DNA of 47,034 nt, taken from Fonticula-like sp. SCN 57-25 (Eukaryota > Nucleariida > Rotosphaerida). A program made the translations under genes and the position numbers. A model generated the notes under the pieces. It searched no databases. It had not been told where the DNA came from and saw only the letters and a list, made by a program, of their open reading frames with translations. This document shows positions 11,601 through 21,481 of this stretch, piece after piece (position 1 is the stretch's first letter; each line of letters starts with the position of its first letter). The DNA is taken from assembly GCA_001724245.1 (NCBI GenBank), contig MEDX01000017.1, positions 1 to 47,034 on the forward strand, in the 5' to 3' direction.

Positions 11601-12650
11601 CGCTCGCGTATCGTGGATGCCAGCGTGGCGCCTGGCGTGCGGCTTCGGCTGATGGAGAACTTACACGCGTCGTTGCCGCGCGCGGCGCAGGAGGCGCTGC
11701 TGCCGCACCGCGTGGTCGCGCTGATCAAGCAAAAGTGGCCGCAGTCGTCGGTAGCGGCGGCGGACGTTTCCGCGCGGCCGTCCGAGATGCTGGTGGGCCT
11801 GCTCGAGTCGCTGGATCCCGACGTGGCCGAGAACGACACGCGCATCCTGATTGTGGCGATGCTCGCCATGCTGTTGCGGCCGCATGCGGACGCTGCGTGG
11901 CCGTACATTCTAAAGTTTTTGCTGCGCGCCCCCACGCCGACCGTGCGCGACTTTGTGCTGTCTCTGCGGGCGTCGCTTCCGTCGTCGGCCCTCTCGCCCG
12001 ACGACGAGGACGAGCTCTCGGAGCTGCTTGCAGAGCGCGCGGCTGCCGACGCGGAGACCGACCCACACAGCGCGTGCCGCCACATTGTATTTCTGCTGCT
12101 GTGCGGTCACGCGAGCGACGCCGTCGCGGGCCAGCTCCAGCAGCTCGCTTCCAACGACCACGTGCAGGGCTGCGCGGCGCTCCACGCAGCCATCTGCGCC
12201 AAGGGGCTCCTGCACGTCGTACAGGGGACGCCGCTCTTTGCCGCTTGCGAGGCGATGCTCGCGTCCCCCGACGTCGAGTACCGCACGCTCCTCTCCAACA
12301 TGGCGCTCGCGTCGCTGGTTGCGCGCGGTGGCGCCACCCTCCACGCAGCGCGCCTCTTTGCGCGGCTCATGGGCGTGCACCCCGCCGCGCACAGCATTGA
12401 TGCGCTAATGGGACTGCTCCGCGGCTACCTTGCCCGCGCGCGGGAGGCGGCGGGCAAGCTGGCGACTGGCGGGCACGCGCCGCCGTCGCTCTCGCGGACA
12501 ATGTGGGACCTCTACGCGGCGGACGTCGGGGGCGCTGTGTTTGACGCAATGGTTGACGTGAGCGCGTTTGTCGAGCACGGCATCGCGCCGTCGGCGGTCG
12601 TGGCGGCGTGCGACGACGCGCGCGCGGCACTTGCGCCATTCTTTAATTGA
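5697..12650 (+). CDS. NBAS: NBAS orthologue (NRZ/Dsl1 tethering complex subunit, Sec39 domain)
   Basis: NBAS is the large subunit of the NRZ (NBAS-RINT1-ZW10) tether, which captures COPI vesicles at the ER and is linked in animals to NMD control. Exons are 5697-5740, 5802-8798, 8849-9187, 9237-10688 and 10916-12650, giving 2188 residues (human about 2370). The first exon supplies only MGDALLFNTVSAAT plus part of a Trp codon; splicing restores frame exactly. Residues of about 50-430 form the N-terminal beta-propeller (LWQFSLSPNGLLLAIVKD, WRQLAWSTDSKY). The Sec39-type helical region begins near 507 (YRLLALEQTTPREL, CLENVPETVEVARALLDHAL, PYRLAILQLIPEVVSPRDY) and shows clear family similarity. 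The C-terminal 560 residues are weakly conserved helices. Intron 4 (10689-10915, 227 nt) is the longest in the window. Confidence 0.93.
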
Positions 12651-12946
12651 TTTCATTCTTGTACACTATCACAATACATTTTCCAGGAATCGCAGGCGAG
12701 AAAACCTTTAGTTGAAGCCGATACTACTCTGTATAGGACGGCTACCCATCCCATGTATCTTTATTTTTTCCTTTCGTATGCGCAGTGGTTTCCATATTGC
12801 GTATTGACCGTTTTTGATGGGCCATGCAAATATCGCTTCCTCTCCACATTGTGGGGTTGTTTTGATGGCATCCTTGGTGGGGCACGGGGTAGATACATTC
12901 ACGACCCCCGGATTTCATCCACCAGTCCACGTGGCCACCACCGACG

Positions 12947-14046
12947 ATGCGCGCCCTCGTGGTCCTTTCGGGGCGGTCGAACCCTCAGCTCGCCGGCGAC
13001 ATTTGCTCGCGTCTTGGTGTTGACCAGTCCAAGGTACGAATGGTGACGTTTGAGTTTACCTGTTGGTGCTGATGATTCCGCTGTAGCTCAAAATCGGCAA
13101 GTTTTCGAACGGCGAGACGTCGGTCGAGATTGGCAATGATGTCCGCGGCAAGGACGTGTTTATCATTCAGAGCGGCGGCAGCGGCAACGTGAACGATCAT
13201 TTCATGGAGCTTTTGATCATTACGCACGCGTGCAAGATCTCTTCCGCGCGCCGCATCACGGCGGTCATCCCGAGCTTCCCCTATGCTCGCCAGGCCGACA
13301 TCCCGTTCAAGGCCCCCGGCGATACCGAGTCCAAGGCGACCACCACCGACATTTGGCAGGCGCGGCCCGGCACGCTCGTGGCCAACATGCTCACCGCCGC
13401 CGGCGTTGACCACATCATCACGATGGAGCTCCACGACGCGCAGTTCCAGGGATTCTTTGACATTCCCGTCGACAATCTCCTCGCTGCCCCCCTCATTCAG
13501 CGCTACATTCGCCTCAACATCCCCAATTACCAGGACGCCGTCATCGTCTCGCCCGATTCTGGAGGCGCCAAGCGGTATGCCCGCGCCCCTTGCTGCGTCT
13601 TTTATGTGTGCTGACGAGTTTGTAGTGCGACCGCCATCGCGGAGCGCCTCGGCATGGACTTTGGCCTTGTGCACAAGGAGCGCAAGAAGGACCGTGCCTC
13701 TGAAAAAATGATGTTTGTTGGCAACGTTACCGGCAAGATGGCCATCATTGTTGACGACATTATCGACACTGCGCAGACGATCATCACTGCCAGCAAGGTG
13801 CTCAAGGAGCAGGGCGCTACGCGCGTGATCGCCGTGATCACGCACGGCATCCTTTCGGGCAACTCGGACGATATCCAGAATTCCGATATCGACGAGATCA
13901 TCGTATCAAACTCTATTCCGCAGGACCAAAAGCTCAAGCAGCTGTCAAAGCTCCGCACCTTTGACATTTCGTCCATCTTTGCCGAGGCCATCCGCCGCAT
14001 CCACAACGGCGAGTCAGTCTCCTTCCTCTTTGAGGAGCAGCACTAG
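12947..14046 (+). CDS. PRPS: Ribose-phosphate pyrophosphokinase (PRPP synthetase)
   Basis: Makes 5-phosphoribosyl-1-pyrophosphate from ribose-5-phosphate and ATP for purine, pyrimidine and NAD synthesis; cytosolic. Exons are 12947-13033, 13087-13574 and 13626-14046, giving 331 residues, slightly longer than the usual 318-320. Visible motifs are [11 protein letters not shown] near the N-terminus, the region [28 protein letters not shown], the [19 protein letters not shown] block, the KERKKD flexible-loop region and the PRPP-binding VDDIIDT motif near residues 234-240. Introns are 53 and 51 nt with donors gtacga and gtatgc. The gene converges on CAMTA. The class I-like NxxDN/flexible-loop features suggest a canonical enzyme. 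Confidence 0.95.
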
Positions 14047-14299
14047 ATTTCCCATTCCCTTTTTGTTTCGTCTATAAATACATTCATTCCCTTACTATTC
14101 TGTGAGCCCCTTTTGCACATAGCCGCTTATTGAGGTCAGTCAACATCACACGTCATCAAATGTGTACGAATCAGCAAAAAAATGTCCATACATGTATGCC
14201 GAATGTATTTACAAACAAACTACCAGAAATATGAATGACCAAAATGAACCCATAAGACCGAAATAAGCAGTCTCGTGGCACGCTTGAATGAACGTCATC

Positions 14300-16336
14300 T
14301 CAATTCGCAAACGACCTGTGCCTGTGCATGTGGTGCCGAAACGTCGACTGGATGATCTGCGCGGCGCGCTGCCTCCTCCTGTTGTACTTTCTGAACGCGC
14401 GCTGAATGGTGACCGCCTTGCTCTGCAGCCGCAGCTCGTCGTCGTGCCGCGCGCCGGTCGCCTTGCCGCCCTGCTGATGCACCTGCCTCCGCTCGCCCAT
14501 GACAACATCGGCGGGCACACTCTCCTCCTCTTCCTCTTCTTCTTCCTCCTCGTCTACAGCCATGTCCATCTGCTGCCGCTTGTTGTTGACGACCTGCTGC
14601 CTGTAGTTTCGCAGCGCGCCCTGCATCTTTTGCGCCTCGAGCCCAAACGCGTCAACCGGTCGTCCGGCGCGCTGCTGCTCGCGCAGGTGCAGCACGTTGA
14701 TGATTGCATCTCTGATGTAGAGCACGTCGGCGACGCGGTCGCTCCCGCTGGACGTCTTGCTTCGGATGGCGCGCTGCAGCGCCGCGGCCACCTGCGTCTT
14801 CCCCCGGGCCGCAGCGATGCCCTCGAGCATCCCGAGCCATTCGGCCGGCAGAAGGTGCAGTACAAAGCTGACGTAAGCCTCGACGACGCCGACGCGGCCG
14901 AGCGCCGCGGCGATCCAGAGCGGCGACGGCGGCGGCGGCGCGGCGGCCGGCGCGGCGCTCAGCTGGATGTGCGCCTTGTGTTCGGGCACGCTGATGAGAA
15001 ACTTGTTGCTCGTGATGACAAACATGAGGTTGACGAGCCCGACGAGGCCGAGCGCCGCGGCGTAGTGCGCGAGCGTAAAGCCGTGCGGGTCCGCGTGCTC
15101 CCACATGAACGCGCACAAGTTGTCGCTGCCCATGATCGCACTCAGCTTGCACACGAGCAGCATTAGGCGCGACTCGAGGCTCACAAGGAAGGGGCTGCTG
15201 TGCCCGGCGGCGTCCTTGCTCTGGATGTCTGAAACGAGACGCTGGAAGGCGTCGTCGCCGGCGCCGCCAGACGCGCCGCGCAGCTCGCTGTTGATGGCAG
15301 TCAAATTGCCTTCAATAACGCCGAGCAGCTCGACAAGGCGGCCCTGCACGACCGCCTCGGGAAGCGCCGACCAGTCGCCCGCGGGGTTGGCGCGGTACTC
15401 AAAGGCGCGGCCCTCGCTCGCGCTGTCGTCGCTCCCAAACACGCGCAGCGCCACTGTGCCTGCGGGGTGCGCCGGCGACACGCAGCTAATCACATTCGGT
15501 GCCACGTGTTCGGCCGACACAAGGGCGTCGCCAAAGGCGCACCGGTAGCCGACGCCAGGCTGGAAGCCGCCGACGAGCAGCACGCGCTGCTGGCCCTCGA
15601 CAAAGCTCCACGCGGGCGCATAGTCGGCGAGCGCGAGAACCGGCGGACGGGCGGCGGACGCGCCAAGCTCGTCCAGAGATGAGGAGACGTCGTCGCTGAG
15701 CTCGGGAAAAGACGCCAGCGCCTCGTCGTCGATCGACTCTTCGTCGCGCAGCACGACATCGGGCACAGGGCGCTCCACCTGGAGATCGTCAAGGTAGTGG
15801 ATCAGGACCAGCTGCGGGCTGCCGATGACCCAGTAGAGGCGGCGGTGAAAGGAAGGCCACTCGGAAGAGTGAGCGTAGCACGCATACAGCTTTGCCTCGC
15901 CGCTCAGATGAAGACGGACGTGGTCCTCGCGGAGACTCGTGCTGTAGCTGCGCGACTTCCAAAAGTGGCCGTCCTTGCGAAAGTTGCGGCGGGCGACCTT
16001 TCGTACAACATACAGAAAACCGCTCGGCGGGCGCGTCGCGGTCTCTGTCAAAACGTCAAGACCAAATGCAGAAGGAGTCGAAAGAATAGAAAGGATTTCG
16101 CTGCTCGTTAGGCGGCGCGCAAGCATCCCTGTCCCAGAGGGATGCGCCACCAGACCAGGTATTGTCATGGGAAGCAGCAGGGAAGACCCACTCTGCGAAC
16201 GCCGACGAGAGGCAACGGACGCTGGAGGAGACAGTTCAACAGGAGCCACGCTACTCTCCTCTTGAAAGTACTCGGCTATAGAGTCCGGGACGCCATCGCC
16301 AAGGCCGCCGGCCGCCACGGCCCCGTCCCCTGACAT
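14300..16336 (-). CDS. CAMTA: Calmodulin-binding transcription activator (CAMTA-like)
   Basis: A single-exon 678-residue protein with the full CAMTA order in compact form. The CG-1 DNA-binding domain spans about 70-185 (RPPSGFLYVVRKVARRNFRKDG ending in LYWVIGSPQLVLIHYLDD). A TIG/IPT immunoglobulin-like domain lies at about 250-320 (VLLVGGFQPGVGYRCAFGD). Ankyrin-type repeats lie at about 400-500 (FTLAHYAAALGLVGLVNL, SPLWIAAALGRVGVVEAY). A Glu run and two C-terminal IQ motifs follow (AVTIQRAFRKYNRRRQR and AQIIQSTFRHHMHRHR). Known CAMTAs are nuclear factors that read Ca2+/calmodulin signals and bind CGCG-type elements. Plant and animal members are about 900-1600 residues, so this one is short. 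The N-terminal 65 residues are low-complexity. Confidence 0.9.
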   Translation of the reverse strand: MSGDGAVAAGGLGDGVPDSIAEYFQEESSVAPVELSPPASVASRRRSQSGSSLLLPMTIPGLVAHPSGTGMLARRLTSSEILSILSTPSAFGLDVLTETATRPPSGFLYVVRKVARRNFRKDGHFWKSRSYSTSLREDHVRLHLSGEAKLYACYAHSSEWPSFHRRLYWVIGSPQLVLIHYLDDLQVERPVPDVVLRDEESIDDEALASFPELSDDVSSSLDELGASAARPPVLALADYAPAWSFVEGQQRVLLVGGFQPGVGYRCAFGDALVSAEHVAPNVISCVSPAHPAGTVALRVFGSDDSASEGRAFEYRANPAGDWSALPEAVVQGRLVELLGVIEGNLTAINSELRGASGGAGDDAFQRLVSDIQSKDAAGHSSPFLVSLESRLMLLVCKLSAIMGSDNLCAFMWEHADPHGFTLAHYAAALGLVGLVNLMFVITSNKFLISVPEHKAHIQLSAAPAAAPPPPSPLWIAAALGRVGVVEAYVSFVLHLLPAEWLGMLEGIAAARGKTQVAAALQRAIRSKTSSGSDRVADVLYIRDAIINVLHLREQQRAGRPVDAFGLEAQKMQGALRNYRQQVVNNKRQQMDMAVDEEEEEEEEEESVPADVVMGERRQVHQQGGKATGARHDDELRLQSKAVTIQRAFRKYNRRRQRAAQIIQSTFRHHMHRHRSFAN

Positions 16337-16543
16337 GGCCTTGATCTTTACGGTAATGCTGACTGTACGTTACAATGAGATCGCGATCGCTTGTCAATGA
16401 TGAGCGCGACGCGACCGCGTGCGCCAGCGCGCTGCCATGCGGCCACTGCAGCTGAAAACACATAATGCATACATTGTACTATCACTTCAAATTATCCATC
16501 GCTGTGGAGTATCGCCGCGGTATATTGACACATATAAAAGGGT

Positions 16544-17514
16544 TCAGTTTGCCGTTGCGGTTTTCGAGGACGACGTAAAGTACACGACGATCAGAATGAG
16601 GACCAAAATAATTGCCGAAGCAACGCGGGGAATGCTGACACGCGGCTCTCCCGTCTCCGTCACGTACCCAAACACGCGCAAAAGGCCCGGAAGCTCAACG
16701 CGCCGCGTCTTGTATTTATCGTCGTCGTCGTCAGTCATCGGGATCGCAATGCTGCCGGGTGGCAATTTCCGCGAAACGACTAATAAAAACTACAGTCAGC
16801 GAAACTGATATAAACTGATAAGAAGGCGTTGAGGCGCACCGGGCTTGGGCGGCGCCGCGACGGTTTCCACAATTTGCCCGGTCGTCGACGGCACCTCATT
16901 GGGAATCGACGCGCTCGGTGGAGCCGCGGGGAACGCTGTGGCAGCAGCGGCAGCATTGGCCGGTGGCAAAGGTGCCTCCTACACGCACGACCGCTGTTAG
17001 CAGCACGAAACGAGCCGCATCGCAGCAGCGTACCTCGATGCTCAGGAGCGGCTTCGCCCACGTGGATGCAGCAAATGACTCGCGGATGCGGCGCGCCAGC
17101 GGCCCGACGTCCTTGGCCGGCGGGATGATGGCCAGGTGGCACGTTGGGCACGCGTACCCGGCGGCGGCGGTGTGCGTTGGGAGCGCGTCGCAGATCTGAT
17201 CGAGGCACGGCTTGTGGAACAAATCTGCCGGCGGCCGCGTGTTAATCAAAAGGGAATGATAAAAAACCGACACAGAATGAGGGCGAGCAGGAAGCGAGCG
17301 TACGAAGGCATTTGAGGCGGATCGTCGGGGGCCCTTCCTTGAGCGAAGCGTCGCAGACGGTGCACTTTGTAGAGTAGTCGCTGTCCTGCAGCCATTGGAG
17401 GTAGCTGTTGACGGCGCAGTGCGCGTGCGCCTCTGTCATGCACTTTTCGCACACATTTGTGCGGTGCTCAAAGCAGAAAAGGTTTGTTACGTTGTGGCAC
17501 TTGCAGAGGCCCAT
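16544..17514 (-). CDS. ZFPL1: ZFPL1-like Golgi RING-type membrane protein
   Basis: Exons are 17514-17304, 17224-17034, 16978-16840 and 16779-16544, giving 258 residues. The N-terminus [18 protein letters not shown] and the [10 protein letters not shown] stretch match ZFPL1. An N-terminal B-box-like Cys/His cluster (4-33) is followed by a RING-like cluster completed across intron 1 (CTVCDASL...KCLHLFHKPC...YACPTCH). A Pro/Ala-rich linker precedes an acidic [11 protein letters not shown] segment and a single C-terminal membrane span ([13 protein letters not shown]). In animals ZFPL1 is a tail-anchored cis-Golgi protein that binds GM130 and supports ER-to-Golgi traffic. Divergent from SCAMP with a spacer of 320 bp. 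The last intron (16839-16780) was placed by reading frame. Confidence 0.88.
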
Positions 17515-17834
17515 CCTCGCGTTCCGATCGTTCACCACGCTTGAACGCAATCAGGCGGGGAATCAGAAATCAGGATAAATCAGAAGAGCAAAAGACATAG
17601 CCGACAAGCGACAATAGCGTCTATCTCATACTCGACAAAGAAATACGCAATGTAGGCGTGCAAAAGGCACATGCACTGCAACTATCTGCCCAGCGTTGGA
17701 CCGAGTGCGCTAGAGCGGACCTGCATGAGAGCAATGTTCGCCGGTACTTTCCCCTGCATGCACAATAATCCGCCCCAGACTCGCATCTCAGGTTCTGGTT
17801 TTGGTCAGCGCTGCTCCTGGTCACCCGCATCGAC
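17515..17834. other. Divergent spacer between ZFPL1-like and SCAMP genes
   Basis: These 320 bases hold the 5' flanks of two divergent genes. I see no RNA gene, repeat or further ORF. No TTTGCAG tract is present here. Confidence 0.4.
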
Positions 17835-18771
17835 ATGTTTTCACGGCCGACGGTTGGCAGAACGGAGAACCCGTTCGAGTCGGATCCCTACGCGGAGCCC
17901 TCGAGCCCGCCCGAGTACAAGGATGACGACTTTGTGAGCTCGCCCGCCGAGGCGCTCCCGCCGCGTCCGGACGAGTTTGCCGAGGAGGATGTTGGCGGCA
18001 GCTTTGCGTCCCAGCAGCCCGCCCAGCCGACGCAGCCGCCGGGCCCCAACGAGCGCGCCAACAACTGGCCCGTCTGCAAGCCGTTCCTCTACCACAGCAT
18101 CAAGTGCGCGCCAATATCGACAGATCTTTTGATTCGCGCCCTGTTTGCTGACTCTTTCTCGTGCCCTTTCCTCCAGGGACGACATTGAAGCGTCGCATCG
18201 CGCGCTCGTCCGCCAGCTGTATGGCGCGTGGTGGCTGACGATCGCCTCGCTGACGATGAACCTCGTTGGCACGCTGTGCATCCTCATTGCCGGCATCAAC
18301 GGGCAGGACTTTGGTATCGCTGTCATGTACTTTTTCGTGATCACGGTCCTTTCCTTTTTCCTCTGGTACCGCCCCGTGTACACTGCCTTCCGCCGCGACA
18401 GCTCGTTCTACTTTTGGCTCTACTTTTTCTTTGGCGGCTGGCACGTGCTCTTCTGCCTGTACATGTGGCTCGGCTTTGAGACGACGGGCGGCGCGGGCAT
18501 CATCAACGCCGTGCTCCTCTTCAACAACGACAAGCAGGCCGAGGGCATCGTCTGCATCGTCAGCATGCTCTTTTGGTTCGCCACCGCCGTCATGAACGCA
18601 ATTCTCTTTTACAAGGTGTACCGCCACTACCGCAGCAAGGGCCACTCGTTCCAGGAGGCCCGCAACCAGGCGACCACCGCCGCCGTACAGAGCGATGTCG
18701 TCAGATCCGCCGGCGCCGCCGCCGGCACCGCCGCCTTCAACTCGTACACGAGGCAGACTGACGAGGTCTAG
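17835..18771 (+). CDS. SCAMP: Secretory carrier-associated membrane protein
   Basis: A post-Golgi and endosomal recycling membrane protein. Exons are 17835-18103 and 18177-18771, giving 287 residues. The N-terminal cytoplasmic tail carries an NPF motif (ENPFESDP, the type bound by EH-domain proteins), is Pro/Glu-rich and leads into NNWPVCKPFLYHSIKDDIE, the conserved pre-membrane segment. Four hydrophobic spans follow (starting WLTIASLTMNLVGTLCIL, VMYFFVITVLSFFLWY, FYFWLYFFFGGWHVLFCL and IVCIVSMLFWFATAVM), as in the family. The tail ends with an Ala-rich stretch and TRQTDEV. The 73-nt intron (gtgcgc...ctccag) splits the Lys codon just before the first span. Confidence 0.93.
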
Positions 18772-19015
18772 TTTTCTTTTTGTGGGTTTTTTGCAGTATT
18801 TTGTTTGTATGGAATCCATGTCGAAAAGGCATGCGGCAAATTAATGCAGTATACGCTATGCCATCGCACTTGGCCGTGAACCAAAAATCATCAAAAATGG
18901 CTTTTATATTGGATGCTGCGGGCGAGCCAAAGAAACTAAAATCGCACAAACTATAGCAGACACATAGGCAGAGTCGGGGGTGAGCCCTCTTCCTTGGCCG
19001 TCCTCGAATAGCTCT

Positions 19016-20608
19016 CTACTTGGAGATGACGAGGTCGACGACGTTGGAGCGGGCGGCGGAAGCGCCGACGGTCATCTGGCGGGCCGAAAGGTCGACGGGC
19101 GTCGTGCGGGCCATGGGGCCCTTGGTGAAGGTGACGCTGCCGAGGTTGCCCTCGCGCTCCTTCATGGCGAAAAAGTCGCGCGACTGCGTCTTGTACTTGT
19201 CAAACGAGTCGTTGCGCTCGCTGGTGGCGAGGCCGACGTTCTGCGTCTTGTCGTAATTGGCACCACCGGCGCGCGCCAGGCGGTCGGCGATCTTGGAGTT
19301 TGAGAGCTCGTCGGTCGAATGGCACGGGATGTCCACGTGGTACACGGTGATGACCTTCTTGGTGGGCGCCTCGGCGTTGAGGAAGCGCGCGCGCGCCATG
19401 GGGGCGACGCTCTCGCCGAGCCAGCGGATGAACACAAACTTGGTGCGCTGCTCGAGGCCGACCGGCACGCGGGCGTAGCCAAAGTACGCAGCGCTCGGCG
19501 TCAGGTGCTGGCGAAGGTCCTCGCACGTGCCAGGGCCGCTGTGCTCGAGCGTAAGAGCCTTGTTGTGCGAGAAAAGCGCCCACGAAATCGACTCGTCGCC
19601 AGCGACAATGCGCTTCACGGCGTCGGCAACATCCTCGCTCACGCCGTCATAGTTGGCGCTCGTCACCACAGAGGCCGACGGGCGGGCACCGTACGTGCGC
19701 GCCGAGGCGGACGGCTTGGGCGCAGAGTACGACGACGACGACGACTCGGTCGGCACAAACGAAGTCGGCTTCGAGTACGAGACCGGCGCGCTCGAGGACG
19801 ACGACGACGACGACGACGACGACGAGTCGCGGTTGTACGAGCGCGTGGACGGCGCGGGCGCAGCAGCCGCCGGCGGCGCAGCGGCCACACCGACGCCGCG
19901 GAAGCCGTAGGGGTTGAACGACGTAGTCGTCTTGACGGGCGCCGGCTTGCGCATCTGCGGCGTCACAACGTTCCACGTCGGCTTCGGGGCGGTAACCTCG
20001 GGCTTGGCCGGCGCAGCGACCGGCGCGGCGGCGGCGGCGGCGGGCGGCGTCGAGGTGCTCGGGGAAGACGCAGTCGGGCCGCGGCGGGACGCGCGGTTGG
20101 CAGAGCTGCGCGCTCCGGGAGTCCAGTCGTCAACGACCGGGGTCTCCTTGACCTCGGCAACAGGCTCGGGCTCGGGCTCGGCAACAGGCTCGGGCTCGGG
20201 CTCGGCAACAGGCTCGGGCTCGGGCTCGGGCTCGGCAGCGGCCTCGGGCTCCGGCTCGGGCTCGGCATGCTCCTCCTGCTTGGTCTCCTCGGCCCACTCG
20301 TCCTCCTGGGCGGGAGCCTCCTCGTGCTGCTCCTCCTGCTTGGTCTCCTCGGCCCAGTCATCGTCCTGCGCGGGAGCCTCCTCCTCCTCCTGGTGGTGCT
20401 CCTCGTGCTTGGTCTCCTCAGCCCACTCATCCTGGGCGGGAGCCTCGGCCTGCTCCTCCTCATGCACCTCGTGATGCTGAGCCTCCTCGGCCCACTCGTC
20501 CTCCTGCGCGGGCGTCTCCTCCTCCTGGACCTCAGCCTGCACCTGCTCCTCCTCCTCAACGTGCTGCTGCTGCTCGGCCTCCTGCTCGTCGTCGCTCCAG
20601 TCGCCCAT
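19016..20608 (-). CDS. Coactosin-like ADF-H protein with long acidic repeat N-terminus
   Basis: A single-exon protein of 530 residues starting MGDWSDDE at 20608. Residues of about 20-130 hold four imperfect 20-22-residue repeats built on AQ-D/E-EWAEETK-EEH. A Glu-Pro-Glu-Pro tract and a Ser/Pro/Ala-rich linker follow. An ADF-homology domain (about 313-446) has WALFSHNKALTL, YFGYARVPVG and TKFVFIRWLGE, closest to coactosin (FALITWIGE in the family). About 70 extra residues follow. Coactosin binds F-actin and can antagonise capping protein, so an actin role in the cytoplasm is likely. The acidic repeats are unusual and could be a binding scaffold. Upstream CCAAT boxes lie near 20702 and 20733. 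Confidence 0.8.
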   Translation of the reverse strand: MGDWSDDEQEAEQQQHVEEEEQVQAEVQEEETPAQEDEWAEEAQHHEVHEEEQAEAPAQDEWAEETKHEEHHQEEEEAPAQDDDWAEETKQEEQHEEAPAQEDEWAEETKQEEHAEPEPEPEAAAEPEPEPEPVAEPEPEPVAEPEPEPVAEVKETPVVDDWTPGARSSANRASRRGPTASSPSTSTPPAAAAAAPVAAPAKPEVTAPKPTWNVVTPQMRKPAPVKTTTSFNPYGFRGVGVAAAPPAAAAPAPSTRSYNRDSSSSSSSSSSSSAPVSYSKPTSFVPTESSSSSYSAPKPSASARTYGARPSASVVTSANYDGVSEDVADAVKRIVAGDESISWALFSHNKALTLEHSGPGTCEDLRQHLTPSAAYFGYARVPVGLEQRTKFVFIRWLGESVAPMARARFLNAEAPTKKVITVYHVDIPCHSTDELSNSKIADRLARAGGANYDKTQNVGLATSERNDSFDKYKTQSRDFFAMKEREGNLGSVTFTKGPMARTTPVDLSARQMTVGASAARSNVVDLVISK

Positions 20609-21481
20609 CTTTGCGGATCTGCTTTGACCGTACGAGAGGGAAACAAGGTTTGTTTTGTCAAACACAAAAAATGGAAAGAAAAAGACGACGACCATGTGCA
20701 CCAATCAAATCGCGGCATGAAATATGCCACGGCCAATCAGCGTCGATTTCCTACGAGGCGCAAACAAATCTGGGCCCGCATGCCACGCTCGACAAATACC
20801 ACCGCAAATGGATGGACATGCGAGCTCCTGCAAGCCTTCTTGAGGCACATTGGGAGGATGAGGACCGAGGGGAATGGCTGCACGATTTGCGGGGCAACGC
20901 GGCTTGCACGGGTGCCGCCAGCAGACCAATTCACCAGTGATTCCACGTTGCAGACATACTGCGAAACACACGAATAAGGAAACAAAGACCATAATACCTA
21001 TGAATTCAATACATATGAATTTGTATTGCAGGGACTCTTGAGCTTTCCTTCTAGATAGCTGTTTGTCTCGCATGTCTGCACACTTGGACTGGACATTCCA
21101 TTGACGAGACTAAATCGAGCAACCGAGCCATCATGGTGAATATGGCCACACTATGCATTGAGTCGCAGTTTATCAAGGTCTTGCAGACATAGTAGCACCA
21201 TGCCATTTCCCGCTAATAGTAGGTGACCAAGAGCGGTTTAAAGCACGACATTATGGTGCTGTTGCCGCAGATTTGCCGAGCACAAGAATGCACCGTCAGC
21301 AAACACGAATGTGATTACGTCATGTTTATGTAAGGGTGTGGCAGTAAACAAGATCTCCCCTCACTGCTGAACTACACGGTAAACGAGTGTTAAATTCTGG
21401 AGCAAGCAAGACTTTTCATCGGTTTTATACATTTGCATTCATTCGCTGTTGATCTACGGGACATACATTTGCCATCCAAGC
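20609..21481. other. 870-bp divergent intergenic region
   Basis: No gene could be supported between the ADF-H gene and the RBR ligase. Two CCAAT-type pentamers (accaatca near 20701, gccaatca near 20732) lie about 100 bp upstream of the ADF-H gene. A TTACGTCA half-palindromic CRE/ATF-like word lies near 21315, upstream of the RBR gene. No tRNA, repeat array or open frame of coding character is visible. Confidence 0.45.

Noticed and set aside
20152-20250. Tandem ggctcgggctcgg repeat as a possible minisatellite
   Set aside because: It is the coding sequence of the Glu-Pro-Glu-Pro tract of the ADF-H protein, so it is a coding low-complexity repeat.
19319-20977. Long plus-strand open frame rich in Arg, Gly and Leu
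   Set aside because: It is the reverse-strand shadow of the ADF-H gene; its repeats mirror the Glu-rich WAEE and Glu-Pro codons.
20705-21073. Small minus-strand frames in the 870-bp divergent spacer
   Set aside because: Composition is unlike the neighbouring genes and no family or splice continuation is visible.
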